A stretch of 64,000 nucleotides of DNA from Actomonas aquatica (GCF_019679435.2 NZ_CP139781.1:3038001-3102000), one strand, 5' to 3'. Counted from the first letter of the stretch, positions 27,208 through 36,481 are shown. The notes: a model not told the origin generated them from the sequence alone. Numbers and translations: made by a program.

Positions 27208-28802
27208 GAATCAGAAGCGACCGGGGTGAAGCGGAACGAGTAGACGTCTGCATCCATCACCTCGATACGCAGACGTATGGGCGTGGCCGTGTAGGCGTTG
27301 AGCGAGGTGCGTCCGCGCCAGCTCACCACGCCGTCGATGCGATCGCCAATCAACGGATCACAGTCTTCCAGCGCGAACCCCGGCAACGCTTCGCCGGCGG
27401 CGTTTTGTAACTCGACTCGCACCTGCCCTGCCCCGCTGGTCGAGAAGTTGAGCTGCAGCACGTCACCGTCGAAGGTGAACAGTTCGGTCAATACTTCGCC
27501 GCCTTCATAAGCCCCGTTTACGGAGGCAAAACCGTCGGTGCGCAGCGACATGCGACGAATGTGATTGGTCGGCTGCAAGTGATGGCGGGTCAGATAAAAG
27601 GAAAGTTCACTCGGTCCGGTTTCCAACAAACCGCCACTGAGCGGTGCGTAGCTGTTGCGTGAACTCCAGTTGCCCAGTTCCGTGCCGGGACGCAGAAACG
27701 CCTCCATGAAAGGACGGTCCAAGTGCGTGGAACCGGGTTTGCTGAAGAGCAAAACAAGGTCGTTCGCATCGCTCGCAAAGGTGTAGGACCGAACCCGAGT
27801 ATTACCCGGAAACTTGCGGATCTGCAGCGCTTGCTCCTCCTCCAGGGTGAGCGCGCGGCGGCCCGGATTGAAGCGATTGGCCAGTGTGATGTAGAGCGAC
27901 GGATTGCGCGGATACGGCACCGTGCAGGGCTCGTAGATGTGCTCACGCGGAGTATCCCCGTATTCCATCGCCTCCGGTTCCGTCCAACTGTGGAGATCCG
28001 ACGACACGGAGCGGAACACCGACCTCACCCCTTTGCGGTCAATCATCCAATCGTGCAGGGAGCGTTCGTGGGTGGGCGCATCGATATCCCACCAGCGAAA
28101 GTAGCCGACAAATTGCTGTTCCACTTCGGACCAAAATACGCTGCCGCCATCAAAAGCGTTGGGCCAATCACTGACGAGGTCGGCCGCGTAACCGAGCTCA
28201 TGCCACACCGCCCCATCGGCCGATCCGAGCATGAACGCACGCAGACCCTTGCCTGCGCCCCCCGCCCGTCGTTCGCCGTCGCGCATGTCGATGGCTTTGA
28301 TGCGTTCGTCGGCCGGCACATCCGGTCGCGGATCGAGAAACGTAAACATCCAGGTAGTGGAAGCACCGTCGGCGAAGCCTGTGATGTTGTTGGCCGTGCT
28401 ACCGTCGAACTCCACCAGTCCGAGGTTTGGTTTCTCCCACACCAATCCATCTTCACTCGTCGCCAGACAAAGATAGACGCTGGAGGCGGACTCGTCGCCC
28501 GTGCCTTCATTGATCCCGCGATAAAGCATGTGGTATTTGCCCTCGTGCTCAAAAATCGAGCTGATGAAGAGCGCGCTGCCCTCCCACGGCTCGTCCGCGC
28601 GCAAAACGATTTCGCGCTCGACCGGTTGGCCCTGTTGCAACCGCGCCGCGCCCGAAATCTCACCGATGATGGTGCGGTCTGCAAACAGCTGCAACTGATC
28701 GCCGAGTTCGATCGGCGCGATCGGGGTTTCGGCGGCGCTGCCGGACGCACTCCCGCCCAGGGTCAGCGCAAATGAAATGAGTAACGAAGAGAGCCGGGTC
28801 AT
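27204..28802 (-). CDS. Predicted secreted GH32/43-like propeller protein, paralog 6
   Basis: This 532-residue protein, the first gene of the seven-gene operon, has a signal peptide (LLISFALTLGGSASGSA) and PIELGDQLQLFADRTIIGEISG, a less conserved form of the family opening. Blade motifs (YLCLATSEDGLVWEKP, FDGGSVFWSE, HLDRPFMEAFLRPGTELGNWSSRN) and the C-terminal sandwich (SGAGQVRVELQNAAG) are kept. A second ATG two codons earlier (28808) is equally possible as start. It lies downstream of the TonB receptor terminator, in the same orientation. Confidence 0.78.
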   Translation of the reverse strand: MTRLSSLLISFALTLGGSASGSAAETPIAPIELGDQLQLFADRTIIGEISGAARLQQGQPVEREIVLRADEPWEGSALFISSIFEHEGKYHMLYRGINEGTGDESASSVYLCLATSEDGLVWEKPNLGLVEFDGSTANNITGFADGASTTWMFTFLDPRPDVPADERIKAIDMRDGERRAGGAGKGLRAFMLGSADGAVWHELGYAADLVSDWPNAFDGGSVFWSEVEQQFVGYFRWWDIDAPTHERSLHDWMIDRKGVRSVFRSVSSDLHSWTEPEAMEYGDTPREHIYEPCTVPYPRNPSLYITLANRFNPGRRALTLEEEQALQIRKFPGNTRVRSYTFASDANDLVLLFSKPGSTHLDRPFMEAFLRPGTELGNWSSRNSYAPLSGGLLETGPSELSFYLTRHHLQPTNHIRRMSLRTDGFASVNGAYEGGEVLTELFTFDGDVLQLNFSTSGAGQVRVELQNAAGEALPGFALEDCDPLIGDRIDGVVSWRGRTSLNAYTATPIRLRIEVMDADVYSFRFTPVASDS

Positions 28803-28945
28803 GGGCATAAGGGATGAAACGAGGGGACAGGCGAAACGTTCGCGGCCGAACCGAAGATTGCTTGCATCGATCTCCTGCAAGGGTGGGCCGGCAAATCGGC
28901 GCCGCGGCTTGCAGCCCGCAAAATAGAAAGGGGAATTCTAACGGG

Positions 28946-28976
28946 AAAGGGGGCGATGGTGAACTGCCATCGCCCC
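28946..28976 (-). terminator. Rho-independent terminator behind second TonB receptor
   Basis: Minus-strand stem GGGGCGATGG against CCATCGCCCC with a short loop followed by a T-rich run (CTTTCCC). It lies about 80 bp after the receptor's stop, parallel to the arrangement at 5199-5235. Confidence 0.75.
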
Positions 28977-29055
28977 AGCTTAACTACTACGACTACCATA
29001 CCAACGGAGGGGACGGGCGCTTACTTCCCGCCCCCACCGAAAAAACACGTCCGGC

Positions 29056-31227
29056 TTACCAGGAGTAACCGACGGAAAGCCGCACGGTGCGCGGCTGCGA
29101 GGTCTGCACCAGACCGCTCAGCGCCACCGCCACGAGGTAATACTCGTCGGTCAGGTTCTCGGCATTGAGCTGGGCGGACCAGCTTTCACCCCAATCGTAG
29201 CGGGCGAAGGCTGAGTAAGTGGTCGGGAAATCGAGCCAATAGCCGCCATTGTATTTCTCCGTCTGATCGTAGGCGCCACCACCGAACATCAGGCCCTTGA
29301 GCGGGCCATCCGTGAAGGAGATCTTACCCATCAGACTGTAAACGTCCTCGGGCGCGTCTACCGTCGCACGGCCCGTGCCTGCCTGTTCGGTCTCGGCGTG
29401 ATAGTAGGTGGCGATGAGGTCAGCGTGAGCGCTTTCGCTGAAGTTGAAACGCAGGCCAATGTCCGCTTCCCAACCCTCGGATGAGTCCTGCTCCGACTGG
29501 ATGTAAATCTGCTCACCACGAGAGTTGAAGCCCACGCCCTGCGTGCGGACGTTAGTCAGCTCCATGTCGAACAGAGCCGCCGTCATATTGATGCTGACGG
29601 TATCAGAGAGATCACGGCTCCACTTAACTCCAAACTCCGTGAGGTTGCCCTCCTGATCGCGGTAAGGCTGCGGCACTTCTTCAGTGGTGAAGCCCGACTG
29701 CGGAATGAGATTCTGCGCTTCGGTGAAGTAGAGGGAAAGGCCGTCCACCGGCTTGTAGACTACACCATACTTGTAGGTGCGCACCCAGGGGTTGTCATTG
29801 ATCGAGGTTGAATCTGTAGCGAGATTTTCACTACGACTGTAGGTGTCGAACCAACGGAAACCACCGACGAGAATCAGCTTATCGTCGAAGAAGTAGGCAT
29901 TGTCCTGAATGTAGAGCGAAGCGTTGGTGCTTTGGCCCCGGCTGCGATTCGTCCGCGGCGTGTTTGGATCAAGGCTGTCGTCATTGGAGAAGTCCGGGTT
30001 ACGGACGTCGATCGGGTCCGCCACGACCACTACACTGGAACCATGGCTGCGGCCGTGGGACACGTCACCGCCCATGCTGATGTCATGACGCATGAAGTCG
30101 GTCTCCCAATTGTAGAGGAAGTCCAACTGCCCCAAATGGCTCGAGCTGTAGCTCTCATACGGGATATATTGACGCTGCAGCGTGACGTTATCCGCGCCAA
30201 TCGCCGAGCCACGCAGGATGAGGCGCTCATCTTCATGGTCGTTGTAACTGTAGCGAATCCGCACGTTGGCGTTGTCCGTGAGGCGAGTCATGAGATCGAC
30301 CGTGCCGAACCACTCCTCGTCATCCCACTTGGCATCCTCACCCCGACCCACCGAAAAGTCGCGGGTCGAATACGGGTTGATTATCGGATTCTGCGCCGTG
30401 GAACTGGCATCGAGGAAGTCGGCCCAATAAAAGTAACCATTGTCGACGCTGTTATAGAGGCGAAAATTGATCGTCGTGCGCTGATCCTCACCAAAGTGGA
30501 ACATGAGACCGGTGCCGAAGAAGCGGTCGTCATCTGCCCAGATATCCTTGGTGGTGTCGCCGCTGGTCGCGCCGAGTGTCACCCGGTAAAGTGCAGTGAA
30601 GTCGTCGGACTTCACGATCGGACCGGAGCTGTTCACTTCGAGACGCATGTAGCTATCCTCCCCCAACGACGCCTTGATCTCGCCCTCCGGATTCAAAGTC
30701 GGTTCGCGGGAAACGAAGTTAATCACACCACCGATGTAACCGTTTTGACCGAGCAACATACCGGCCGGGCCCTTGATGACTTCGATTCGCTCGACGTCAT
30801 ACATCGGGTTACGCTTGTAGAGCGCCTTCAAGACACCGTCGCGCATGGCCTGGGAGGCACGGAAACCGCGAATGTTGGTATCGTCGTTGATCGTTTGGTT
30901 TTGCGTCACGCCGGACACACCAAATTTGAGCGCCGAGCTGGCTTCAAAAGCACCGAGGTCGGTCAAGAGTTCGTGGTTTAGTACCGTGAGGGCCGCCGGG
31001 ATGTCGGCAATTTCCGTCACTGAACGACTGCCCACCAAACTGGCTTGGGTCGCATAACCCTCAGCCTCTTCGTCATGCACCACGAACGGCGACATCACGA
31101 TGGCTTCTTCGGAATGGGGCTCTGCCTCAGCGGCTTGCTGGGCAATGGTCGGCGAAAGCGCCGCCGCAAAAAACGGCGCCGCAAAAGCCAGACGCCGGAA
31201 GTGATAGGGTGAAGAGTTCTTGTTCAT
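29056..31227 (-). CDS. TonB-dependent receptor, second copy
   Basis: The 723-residue receptor starts at 31227 and has a signal peptide (about 1-27, ending in IAQ). AIVMSPFVVHDEEAEGY is the TonB-box region. The plug (about residues 60-165) has NIRGFRASQAMRDG and VEVIKGPAGMLLGQNGYIGG; the barrel ends in SVGYSW. It is a paralog of the receptor at 5259. A perfect GTGTATACAC palindrome lies about 68 bp upstream of the start and matches sites near the GntR/FCD gene and the transporter genes, so the three are probably co-regulated. The likely substrate is an oligosaccharide processed by the adjacent propeller operon. Confidence 0.93.
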   Translation of the reverse strand: MNKNSSPYHFRRLAFAAPFFAAALSPTIAQQAAEAEPHSEEAIVMSPFVVHDEEAEGYATQASLVGSRSVTEIADIPAALTVLNHELLTDLGAFEASSALKFGVSGVTQNQTINDDTNIRGFRASQAMRDGVLKALYKRNPMYDVERIEVIKGPAGMLLGQNGYIGGVINFVSREPTLNPEGEIKASLGEDSYMRLEVNSSGPIVKSDDFTALYRVTLGATSGDTTKDIWADDDRFFGTGLMFHFGEDQRTTINFRLYNSVDNGYFYWADFLDASSTAQNPIINPYSTRDFSVGRGEDAKWDDEEWFGTVDLMTRLTDNANVRIRYSYNDHEDERLILRGSAIGADNVTLQRQYIPYESYSSSHLGQLDFLYNWETDFMRHDISMGGDVSHGRSHGSSVVVVADPIDVRNPDFSNDDSLDPNTPRTNRSRGQSTNASLYIQDNAYFFDDKLILVGGFRWFDTYSRSENLATDSTSINDNPWVRTYKYGVVYKPVDGLSLYFTEAQNLIPQSGFTTEEVPQPYRDQEGNLTEFGVKWSRDLSDTVSINMTAALFDMELTNVRTQGVGFNSRGEQIYIQSEQDSSEGWEADIGLRFNFSESAHADLIATYYHAETEQAGTGRATVDAPEDVYSLMGKISFTDGPLKGLMFGGGAYDQTEKYNGGYWLDFPTTYSAFARYDWGESWSAQLNAENLTDEYYLVAVALSGLVQTSQPRTVRLSVGYSW

Positions 31228-31294
31228 CAATTGAGCTTGGGAGGTTCGTGGGGTAGTGAGCTTGAACAATGCCAAGTATCCTCGTGTATGTTCC

Positions 31295-31304
31295 GTGTAT
31301 ACAC
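31295..31304. promoter_or_regulatory. GTGTATACAC palindrome upstream of TonB receptor
   Basis: A perfect 10-bp palindrome identical to the one at 15721-15730, preceded by a degenerate second GTGTATG half-site (31284-31290). Probable operator of the adjacent GntR/FCD regulator. Confidence 0.6.
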
Positions 31305-31375
31305 TTTACAAGCCTAAGTGCACAAAATCGCCCACAACGGGCAAATCTAGTCATCCGGCCAGCGCAAAACTGCAC

Positions 31376-32125
31376 TCAGGTCGTGTAGAGCAATTCCTCT
31401 TCAGATAGCTCCGGGCCGCGCGTGCGCGCCGAGGCTCGCGCCATTAGGCGCACATGGTGATCTACCATTTCCCGCAGGTGCTCCTCCATCTCGGCTTCCG
31501 CCTCCTGCACCGCCCGACGCTTGATCGCGTCAAAAATCTTTTCATGACTGGCCAAAACCGCCCGTCGACGCTCCCCCTGCTCATCCTCCGGCAACGGCTC
31601 CTGCCCCGATGGCTTGTCCGAGACAACTCGGTTAATTAAGTGCAAGCGAAGGATTTCCCGCTTCATGAGCTCATTTTGGGCCGCAGTCATGATCGCCACA
31701 TGGAAGCGCACGTCCTCTCGCACCAAGGCCGCAAAAACCTGGTCACTGTGCCCTTCTGTGACGATCTGCTCCGTAAGTTGACGCATGCGCTCCAAGGGCA
31801 GCAGGATTTCCTGCAGATCAAAACTCGAGTGATGGCGTGCCGCCAGTCCCGCCGCATAACTCTCCAAGGCTAAACGCATCCCACAGAGTTCCTGGAACTC
31901 CTTGAGTTCCATCTTCTTAACACTAGCACCCAACCGCGCTTCGATCGTCACCAGCCCATCCGCCTCAAGCTGCCGGAGTGCGTCCCGCACCGGAGTGCGA
32001 CTCACCCCGATCTCATCCGACAAAGCCTTGGTCATCAAGGGATGAGCCGGCGGAAACTCTCCGCTCAGGATCCGCTTCCGGATGTAATCATAGGCAATAT
32101 CGGAATTGACACTCTTGGTTTGCAC
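31376..32125 (-). CDS. GntR-family regulator with FCD domain
   Basis: About 249 residues starting at a GTG (32125). A winged-helix domain (about 5-70; SDEIGVSRTPVRDALRQLEADG) is followed by an FCD all-helical sensor (about 80-225; VRFHVAIMTAAQNEL, ASHEKIFDAIKRRAVQEAEAEMEEHL) with the His/Asp residues that usually bind a metal and a carboxylate ligand. No ATG is available near the domain start; longer upstream starts would run through the GTGTATAC site 12 bp away and are less likely. It is divergent from the Gfo/Idh-HpaI operon. FCD regulators typically respond to sugar acids. Confidence 0.85.
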   Translation of the reverse strand: MQTKSVNSDIAYDYIRKRILSGEFPPAHPLMTKALSDEIGVSRTPVRDALRQLEADGLVTIEARLGASVKKMELKEFQELCGMRLALESYAAGLAARHHSSFDLQEILLPLERMRQLTEQIVTEGHSDQVFAALVREDVRFHVAIMTAAQNELMKREILRLHLINRVVSDKPSGQEPLPEDEQGERRRAVLASHEKIFDAIKRRAVQEAEAEMEEHLREMVDHHVRLMARASARTRGPELSEEELLYTT

Positions 32126-32136
32126 GATGGATACCT

Positions 32137-32144
32137 GTGTATAC
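32137..32144. promoter_or_regulatory. GTGTATAC half-site at regulator start
   Basis: GTGTATAC lies about 12 bp before the GntR/FCD start codon, in the divergent region shared with the dehydrogenase operon starting at 32223. It points to autoregulation plus control of that operon. Confidence 0.5.
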
Positions 32145-32222
32145 TTTTTTAATCTATGGCAAACTCGTTTATCCCAGCGGATGAACGACTCGCCTCGTTT
32201 CTGAAAATTCGACCACCCCCTC

Positions 32223-33230
32223 ATGGCATCCCATTCGGCTCTGATCATCGGCTGCGGCAGCATCGGCGAGCGCCACCTGCGCTGTTTCCAGCAAACGGGG
32301 CGGGCCACAGTCATCGCCTGCGAAGCCAACCCGTCGCTGCTTGAACGTATCACCGCCGACTATGCGGTGCCTGGCATCAGCGACTGGCAACGCCTCGCCC
32401 CCGACGAACGCATCGACTGCGCGATCATCTGCACGCCTGCGCCATCCCACGTGGAGATAGCACGCGCCCTGCTGGCTCGGGGTATTCACGTCCTTATCGA
32501 AAAGCCCCTTTCCCACTCCCTGCAAGACGTCGATTCCCTAATTGCCGCTCGTGATCGATCCGGGTGCCAAGCCGGAGTCGCCTATGTATACCGAGTGTTC
32601 CCTCTGCTGGAGGCTGCCGCGTCCTTTCTGCAGGCCGGCTCACTCGGACCGATCGTTCAGGCTCATGTCACCACCGGCCAACCCTTCCATCTGCTGCGCC
32701 CGGCCTATGCCTCCACCTACTACCGGGACCATGCCTCCGGCGGCGGTGCGATCCAGGATGGCCTCACCCATGTGGCCAACTGGATCGAAAGCGTCCTCGG
32801 CCCCACCCGCAGTTTGATCTGCGACAGTGCCCATCAGGTGCTGGCCGACGTGGAGGTCGAGGATACCGTGCATGTGGCCGCCCGCCACGATGGCGCCTTG
32901 GTGAATTACGTCTTCAACCAGTTCCAGCTGCCCAACGAGATGACCTTCCAGTTCAACGCCGCCCGCGGCAGTGTGAAGGTCGAACTCCACGCCAATCGTT
33001 GGGGCGTCTGCACCGATCCCGCCGCCGGCTGGACCTGGCACGAGCTGCCCCAACCCGAACGCGATACCCACTTCACCGCACAGGCGAACGCTTTCCTCGA
33101 CGCCATCGAAGGCACCGCTCCGGTGCGCTGCACGCTCGAGGACGCCGCCCACACGCTCCGCTTCAATCTCGCTGCCCTTCAGGCTTCCCAACGCGACCAA
33201 CGCGTTCACCTCGCCGACCTTCATGCCTGA
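32223..33230 (+). CDS. Gfo/Idh/MocA-family dehydrogenase, copy 1
   Basis: This 335-residue NAD(P)-dependent oxidoreductase has an N-terminal Rossmann motif (IIGCGSIGERH), the EKP signature (VLIEKPLS, about residue 94) with the conserved Lys, and a C-terminal alpha/beta domain with GGGAIQDGLTHVANW. The family oxidises sugars or cyclitols. It is the first gene of a four-gene plus-strand operon in which each gene overlaps the next by 4-8 bp. Probable sugar or sugar-acid dehydrogenase; the exact substrate is unknown. Confidence 0.88.
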   Translation: MASHSALIIGCGSIGERHLRCFQQTGRATVIACEANPSLLERITADYAVPGISDWQRLAPDERIDCAIICTPAPSHVEIARALLARGIHVLIEKPLSHSLQDVDSLIAARDRSGCQAGVAYVYRVFPLLEAAASFLQAGSLGPIVQAHVTTGQPFHLLRPAYASTYYRDHASGGGAIQDGLTHVANWIESVLGPTRSLICDSAHQVLADVEVEDTVHVAARHDGALVNYVFNQFQLPNEMTFQFNAARGSVKVELHANRWGVCTDPAAGWTWHELPQPERDTHFTAQANAFLDAIEGTAPVRCTLEDAAHTLRFNLAALQASQRDQRVHLADLHA

Positions 33231-34200
33231 CGACGCTGCCAATCCACCCCCCCTGCGCCTCGCCATGATCGGCATGGTGCCCGGCAACGGCCACCCCTAC
33301 TCGTGGTCCGCCATCATCAACGGCTACGACCGCGACCTGATGGCCGCCTGCCCCTACCCGGTCATTGGCCAATACCTCAACGCCCAGCCGGCTGGCTCCG
33401 TCGGCCTGCCCCACGCAGCGGTCACGCACATTTGGACCGACGATCCCGCCGACGCCCGCCTCGTCGCGCCCGCTGCGCTCATTCCGCACATCCTGGCGTG
33501 CCCCGAAGACGCCATCGGGCAGGTGGACGCCGTGTTCATCGCCACCGACGACGGCTACACCCACGTCGCCCGCGCCCGCCCCTTCATCGAAGCCGGTCTT
33601 CCCGTCTTCATCGACAAGCCCCTCGCCCTCACCGTCGAAGACCTTCGCACCTTCATCGCTTGGCGCAGCAACGGCGCCCGGCTGCTCTCCTCCAGCGGTC
33701 TGCGTTTCGCTCCGGAATTTGATGCCCTCCTTGCCGACCCGAGCCCACTCGGCGAACTCCGTTGGCTCTCCGGCCTCACCTGCAAGGCGTGGGAAACCTA
33801 CGGCATCCACGCGCTGGAGCCCCTCTTCCGCTTCACCGGCCCCGGCTACTCCTCCATTCTCCTGGAAAGCCAGCCCGGCCTCGAAGTCGCCCACCTCCAG
33901 CACCACTCCGGCGTCCAGGTGACCATCCCGGTCATTGCCGATGGCGGCGCGGCGTTCGGCACCTTTCAACTCACCGGCACCGCCGGCCCCCAGCGTATCC
34001 AACTGAAGGATACCTACACCGCGTTTCATCGCCAGATCGTGAGTTTCCTCGATTACGTGCGCACCGGCACCGAGCCGTGCCCCTTTGCGCACACCATCGA
34101 ACTCATGGCCCTCCTTATCGGGGGTATCCGTAGCCGGGAAGAGGGTTCCCGCCGCGTGGATATCCCCGAACTCCTTTCCCTCCTAAATCACCGCTCATGA
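33223..34200 (+). CDS. Gfo/Idh/MocA-family dehydrogenase, copy 2
   Basis: 325 residues; overlaps the previous gene by 8 bp. The N-terminal LAMIGMVPGNGHPYSW is an atypical Rossmann loop (GMVPGNG), DAVFIATDDGYTHV and VFIDKPLAL (DKP instead of EKP) keep the conserved Lys. The C-terminal domain is diverged. The opening resembles Gfo/Idh proteins that have lost the classical dinucleotide loop, so cofactor use may differ. Likely works with copy 1 and the downstream aldolase. Confidence 0.78.
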   Translation: MPDDAANPPPLRLAMIGMVPGNGHPYSWSAIINGYDRDLMAACPYPVIGQYLNAQPAGSVGLPHAAVTHIWTDDPADARLVAPAALIPHILACPEDAIGQVDAVFIATDDGYTHVARARPFIEAGLPVFIDKPLALTVEDLRTFIAWRSNGARLLSSSGLRFAPEFDALLADPSPLGELRWLSGLTCKAWETYGIHALEPLFRFTGPGYSSILLESQPGLEVAHLQHHSGVQVTIPVIADGGAAFGTFQLTGTAGPQRIQLKDTYTAFHRQIVSFLDYVRTGTEPCPFAHTIELMALLIGGIRSREEGSRRVDIPELLSLLNHRS

Positions 34201-35003
34201 ATCTCCGCCCCAGCCGTGTCCTCGGCCAACTCAATGCCGGGAACTATCCCAGCATCCTGAAAATCAATCTCTCCGACCCGCGCGTGATCGAGATTGCCGG
34301 CCTCTCCGGCGTCGACGCGGTGTGGCTCTGCACCGAACACGTGCCCAACGATTGGATCGGTCTCGAAAACCAGATTCGCGCCGCCCGCCTCCACAACATC
34401 GACTCCCTCGTGCGCGTCGGTCGGGGCAGCTACAGCGACTACATCCGCCCCCTCGAAGCCGACGCCACCGGCATCATCGTGCCGCACGTCACCACCGCCG
34501 ACGAAGCCCGCCAGATCGTCAACTGGGTGCGTTTCCATCCGATGGGGCGCCGCGCCCTCGACGGGGGCAACATCGACGGTCGCTTCTGTCACGTGCCGAT
34601 GGCCGAATACCTCGAACACAGCAATCAGGAGCGCATCATCATTCTCCAAATCGAATCACCCGAGGCGCTGGCCAACGTCGAAGAAATCGCCGCCGTGCCC
34701 GGCTTCAACGGCCTGCTCTTTGGCCCCGGCGACTTCAGCCACCTCATCGGCAAAGCCGGCCAACTCGACGCGCCCGAGGTCGTCGCCGCCCGTCAGCGCG
34801 TCGCCGCCGCCGCTACCGCCCACGGCAAGTTCACCATGACCGCCGGGCTCATCGCTCCCTTTGACACGCTGGTCAAAGAAGGTTACCGGCTCTTCGGCGT
34901 AGGCGCCGACGTCGTTGGCATTGGAAGCTACATCGAAGAGCGCCTGAAGCTGATCAAAAATCCGCCCGCCGCGCCCGCCTCCTCCTCGTCTCCCTATGTC
35001 TGA
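34197..35003 (+). CDS. HpcH/HpaI-family class II pyruvate aldolase
   Basis: This 268-residue metal-dependent aldolase has the metal ligands Glu in LQIESPEAL and Asp in LFGPGDFSHL. VRVGRGSYSDYIRPLEADATGIIVPHV and FHPMGRRALDGG match the substrate-binding barrel of 2-keto-3-deoxy-sugar-acid aldolases such as the rhamnonate and galactarate types. It would split a keto-deoxy acid into pyruvate and an aldehyde. ATGA overlap with the upstream dehydrogenase and 8-bp overlap with the downstream SDR tie it into one operon. Confidence 0.88.
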   Translation: MNLRPSRVLGQLNAGNYPSILKINLSDPRVIEIAGLSGVDAVWLCTEHVPNDWIGLENQIRAARLHNIDSLVRVGRGSYSDYIRPLEADATGIIVPHVTTADEARQIVNWVRFHPMGRRALDGGNIDGRFCHVPMAEYLEHSNQERIIILQIESPEALANVEEIAAVPGFNGLLFGPGDFSHLIGKAGQLDAPEVVAARQRVAAAATAHGKFTMTAGLIAPFDTLVKEGYRLFGVGADVVGIGSYIEERLKLIKNPPAAPASSSSPYV

Positions 35004-35778
35004 TTTTCCCATTTCGTTGGCCGGTAAACTGGTCGTGCAATTCGGCGGCAGCGGCCTGCTCGGCCGCGCCCTCGCCGCCGACCTCGCCCGCGCCGGCGCT
35101 CACGTGATCGTGGCCGGTCGCGACCCATCCAAACTCGCCGACCTGCAGACCGACGCAGCCACCGCCGGCCATCTGCTTACCGCCACCGCCGTCGACATCA
35201 CCGACGAAGCGTCACTCGCTGCGCTCCGCGACGGCTTGCTCGACCAACACGGCCGTATCGACGGCGTGGTGTTTAATGCCGTCAGCCGCCCCATGGCCGG
35301 TCTCAACGATCCGGTCGCTGCCTGGCGCGACTCCATGGAAACCAACGCCACCGGCCTGCTGCTCACTGCGCGCACGTTTGGCAACGCCATGGCCTCCGCC
35401 GGCTCCGGCAGTCTCGTGAACATCGGCTCCATTCAGGGCATGGTTGGCCCCAATGGTTTTCTCTACGAGGGCACCGAGATGATCTCCCCGCCCGACTACT
35501 TTTTCCACAAGGGCGGTATGGTGAACCTCACCCGCTACCTCGCCGCCCAATACGGCCCCAAGGGCGTGCGCGTAAACACCGTCAGCCCCGGCGGCATCTT
35601 TAATCCCGCAAAGCCGCCGCCCGACGCCTTTCTCCAGCGCTACGGCCAGATGACCATGACCGGTCGCATGGCGCACGCCCATGAGATCAGCGGTGCCGTC
35701 GCCTTCCTCCTCAGCGACGCCTCCACCTACGTTACCGGCACCAATCTCCCGGTCGACGGCGGCTACACCGCTAAATAA
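34996..35778 (+). CDS. Short-chain dehydrogenase/reductase (SDR), operon end
   Basis: A 260-residue classical SDR with GGSGLLGRALA in the nucleotide loop, FNAVSRP where NNAG is usual, a catalytic Ser region in VNIGSIQGM, then YFFHKGGM where the YxxxK signature would sit, with the Lys retained but the Tyr displaced. It ends with TGTNLPVDGGYT. The odd YxxxK region resembles the YFFHKGGMVNLTRYLA form seen in some sugar-related SDRs. Last gene of the dehydrogenase/aldolase operon. Confidence 0.85.
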   Translation: MSDFPISLAGKLVVQFGGSGLLGRALAADLARAGAHVIVAGRDPSKLADLQTDAATAGHLLTATAVDITDEASLAALRDGLLDQHGRIDGVVFNAVSRPMAGLNDPVAAWRDSMETNATGLLLTARTFGNAMASAGSGSLVNIGSIQGMVGPNGFLYEGTEMISPPDYFFHKGGMVNLTRYLAAQYGPKGVRVNTVSPGGIFNPAKPPPDAFLQRYGQMTMTGRMAHAHEISGAVAFLLSDASTYVTGTNLPVDGGYTAK

Positions 35779-36154
35779 TCGAATTGACCCTCCTTCGCTT
35801 GTTCCGAGGAGCCGGTTTAATTGAATACGAAGCCTCTGAAACACCGACTGTCCTTCGGGCCGGCGAGTTCTTCAACCGAAGCCCCGATTGCTGCCTGTTC
35901 ATGGCATAAAATAGGCTAACCGACCCTACAGCCCGGAAACAACAGCAAGGCGCAAATGAAAGAGGCGGCCACGGCAGCCATTTCAGGGGGAAAAGTTTTG
36001 AGACGGTCAGCCACCCAATCTAAGAGCGCCGGCGCCCGACTCCTGAGTCTTCCATCAGGTTTCAGTGCATAAACTCAGTGCGAAGCACATTCATTTTCCC
36101 CAAAGCGTGTCGCAGCGGCACCTCGTTGAACCCGTCCAGCGTTCGAACCTGGGC
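35779..36154. other. Intergenic region after dehydrogenase operon
   Basis: No convincing gene. A 37-codon plus-strand ORF (from about 35956) exists but lacks recognisable similarity or a good ribosome site. The region marks the transition from the catabolic locus to mobile-element remnants. Confidence 0.4.
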
Positions 36155-36414
36155 TACGCCCAATCCAACTCGCTCAGCCTAATGCCGCGGGTTGCACTGC
36201 CTCGCAACTGGACCACATGTGAGCGGACAAGAGGTTGAAAGCCGTTCGCTCGGCTAGGAACGATCAACTGATTCAGAGTGCTGCGTGAAAGCCCCGTGAA
36301 AGGGCAGCGCTGACCCGCCCGGGGCAATCGAACGAAAACCGGACGCTGTGGATGGGTGGCGACGGGAACCGCGATCCGAGTTCCCTCGGAGGTGTTTTAT
36401 GAGGAGGAAGACAT
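36155..36414 (-). pseudogene. AlpA/excisionase-like gene remnant
   Basis: The minus-strand frame encodes RLPRAGQRCPFTGLSRSTLN, then a stretch around RANGFQPLVRSHVVQLRGSA and ends GIRLSELDWA. This aligns with the intact AlpA-like protein at 58922-59206 (RLPRAGCRCPYTGLSRTTLN). The only in-frame ATG (36414) is followed five codons later by TAA (36397-36399), and no other ATG precedes the conserved part. So it is either broken or uses an unusual start. It sits next to att-like repeats, consistent with decay of an integrated element. Confidence 0.6.
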
Positions 36415-36481
36415 TGGATCCTCTACTTAGCACAGGTCCTCTCAGCCCCTTTTCTGCCGGTCCCCGACGTCCTCAGCGATA

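Noticed and set aside
35212-35844. 210-codon minus-strand frame opposite the SDR gene
   Set aside because: Shadow of the SDR; Gly/Val/Ala-rich without domain.
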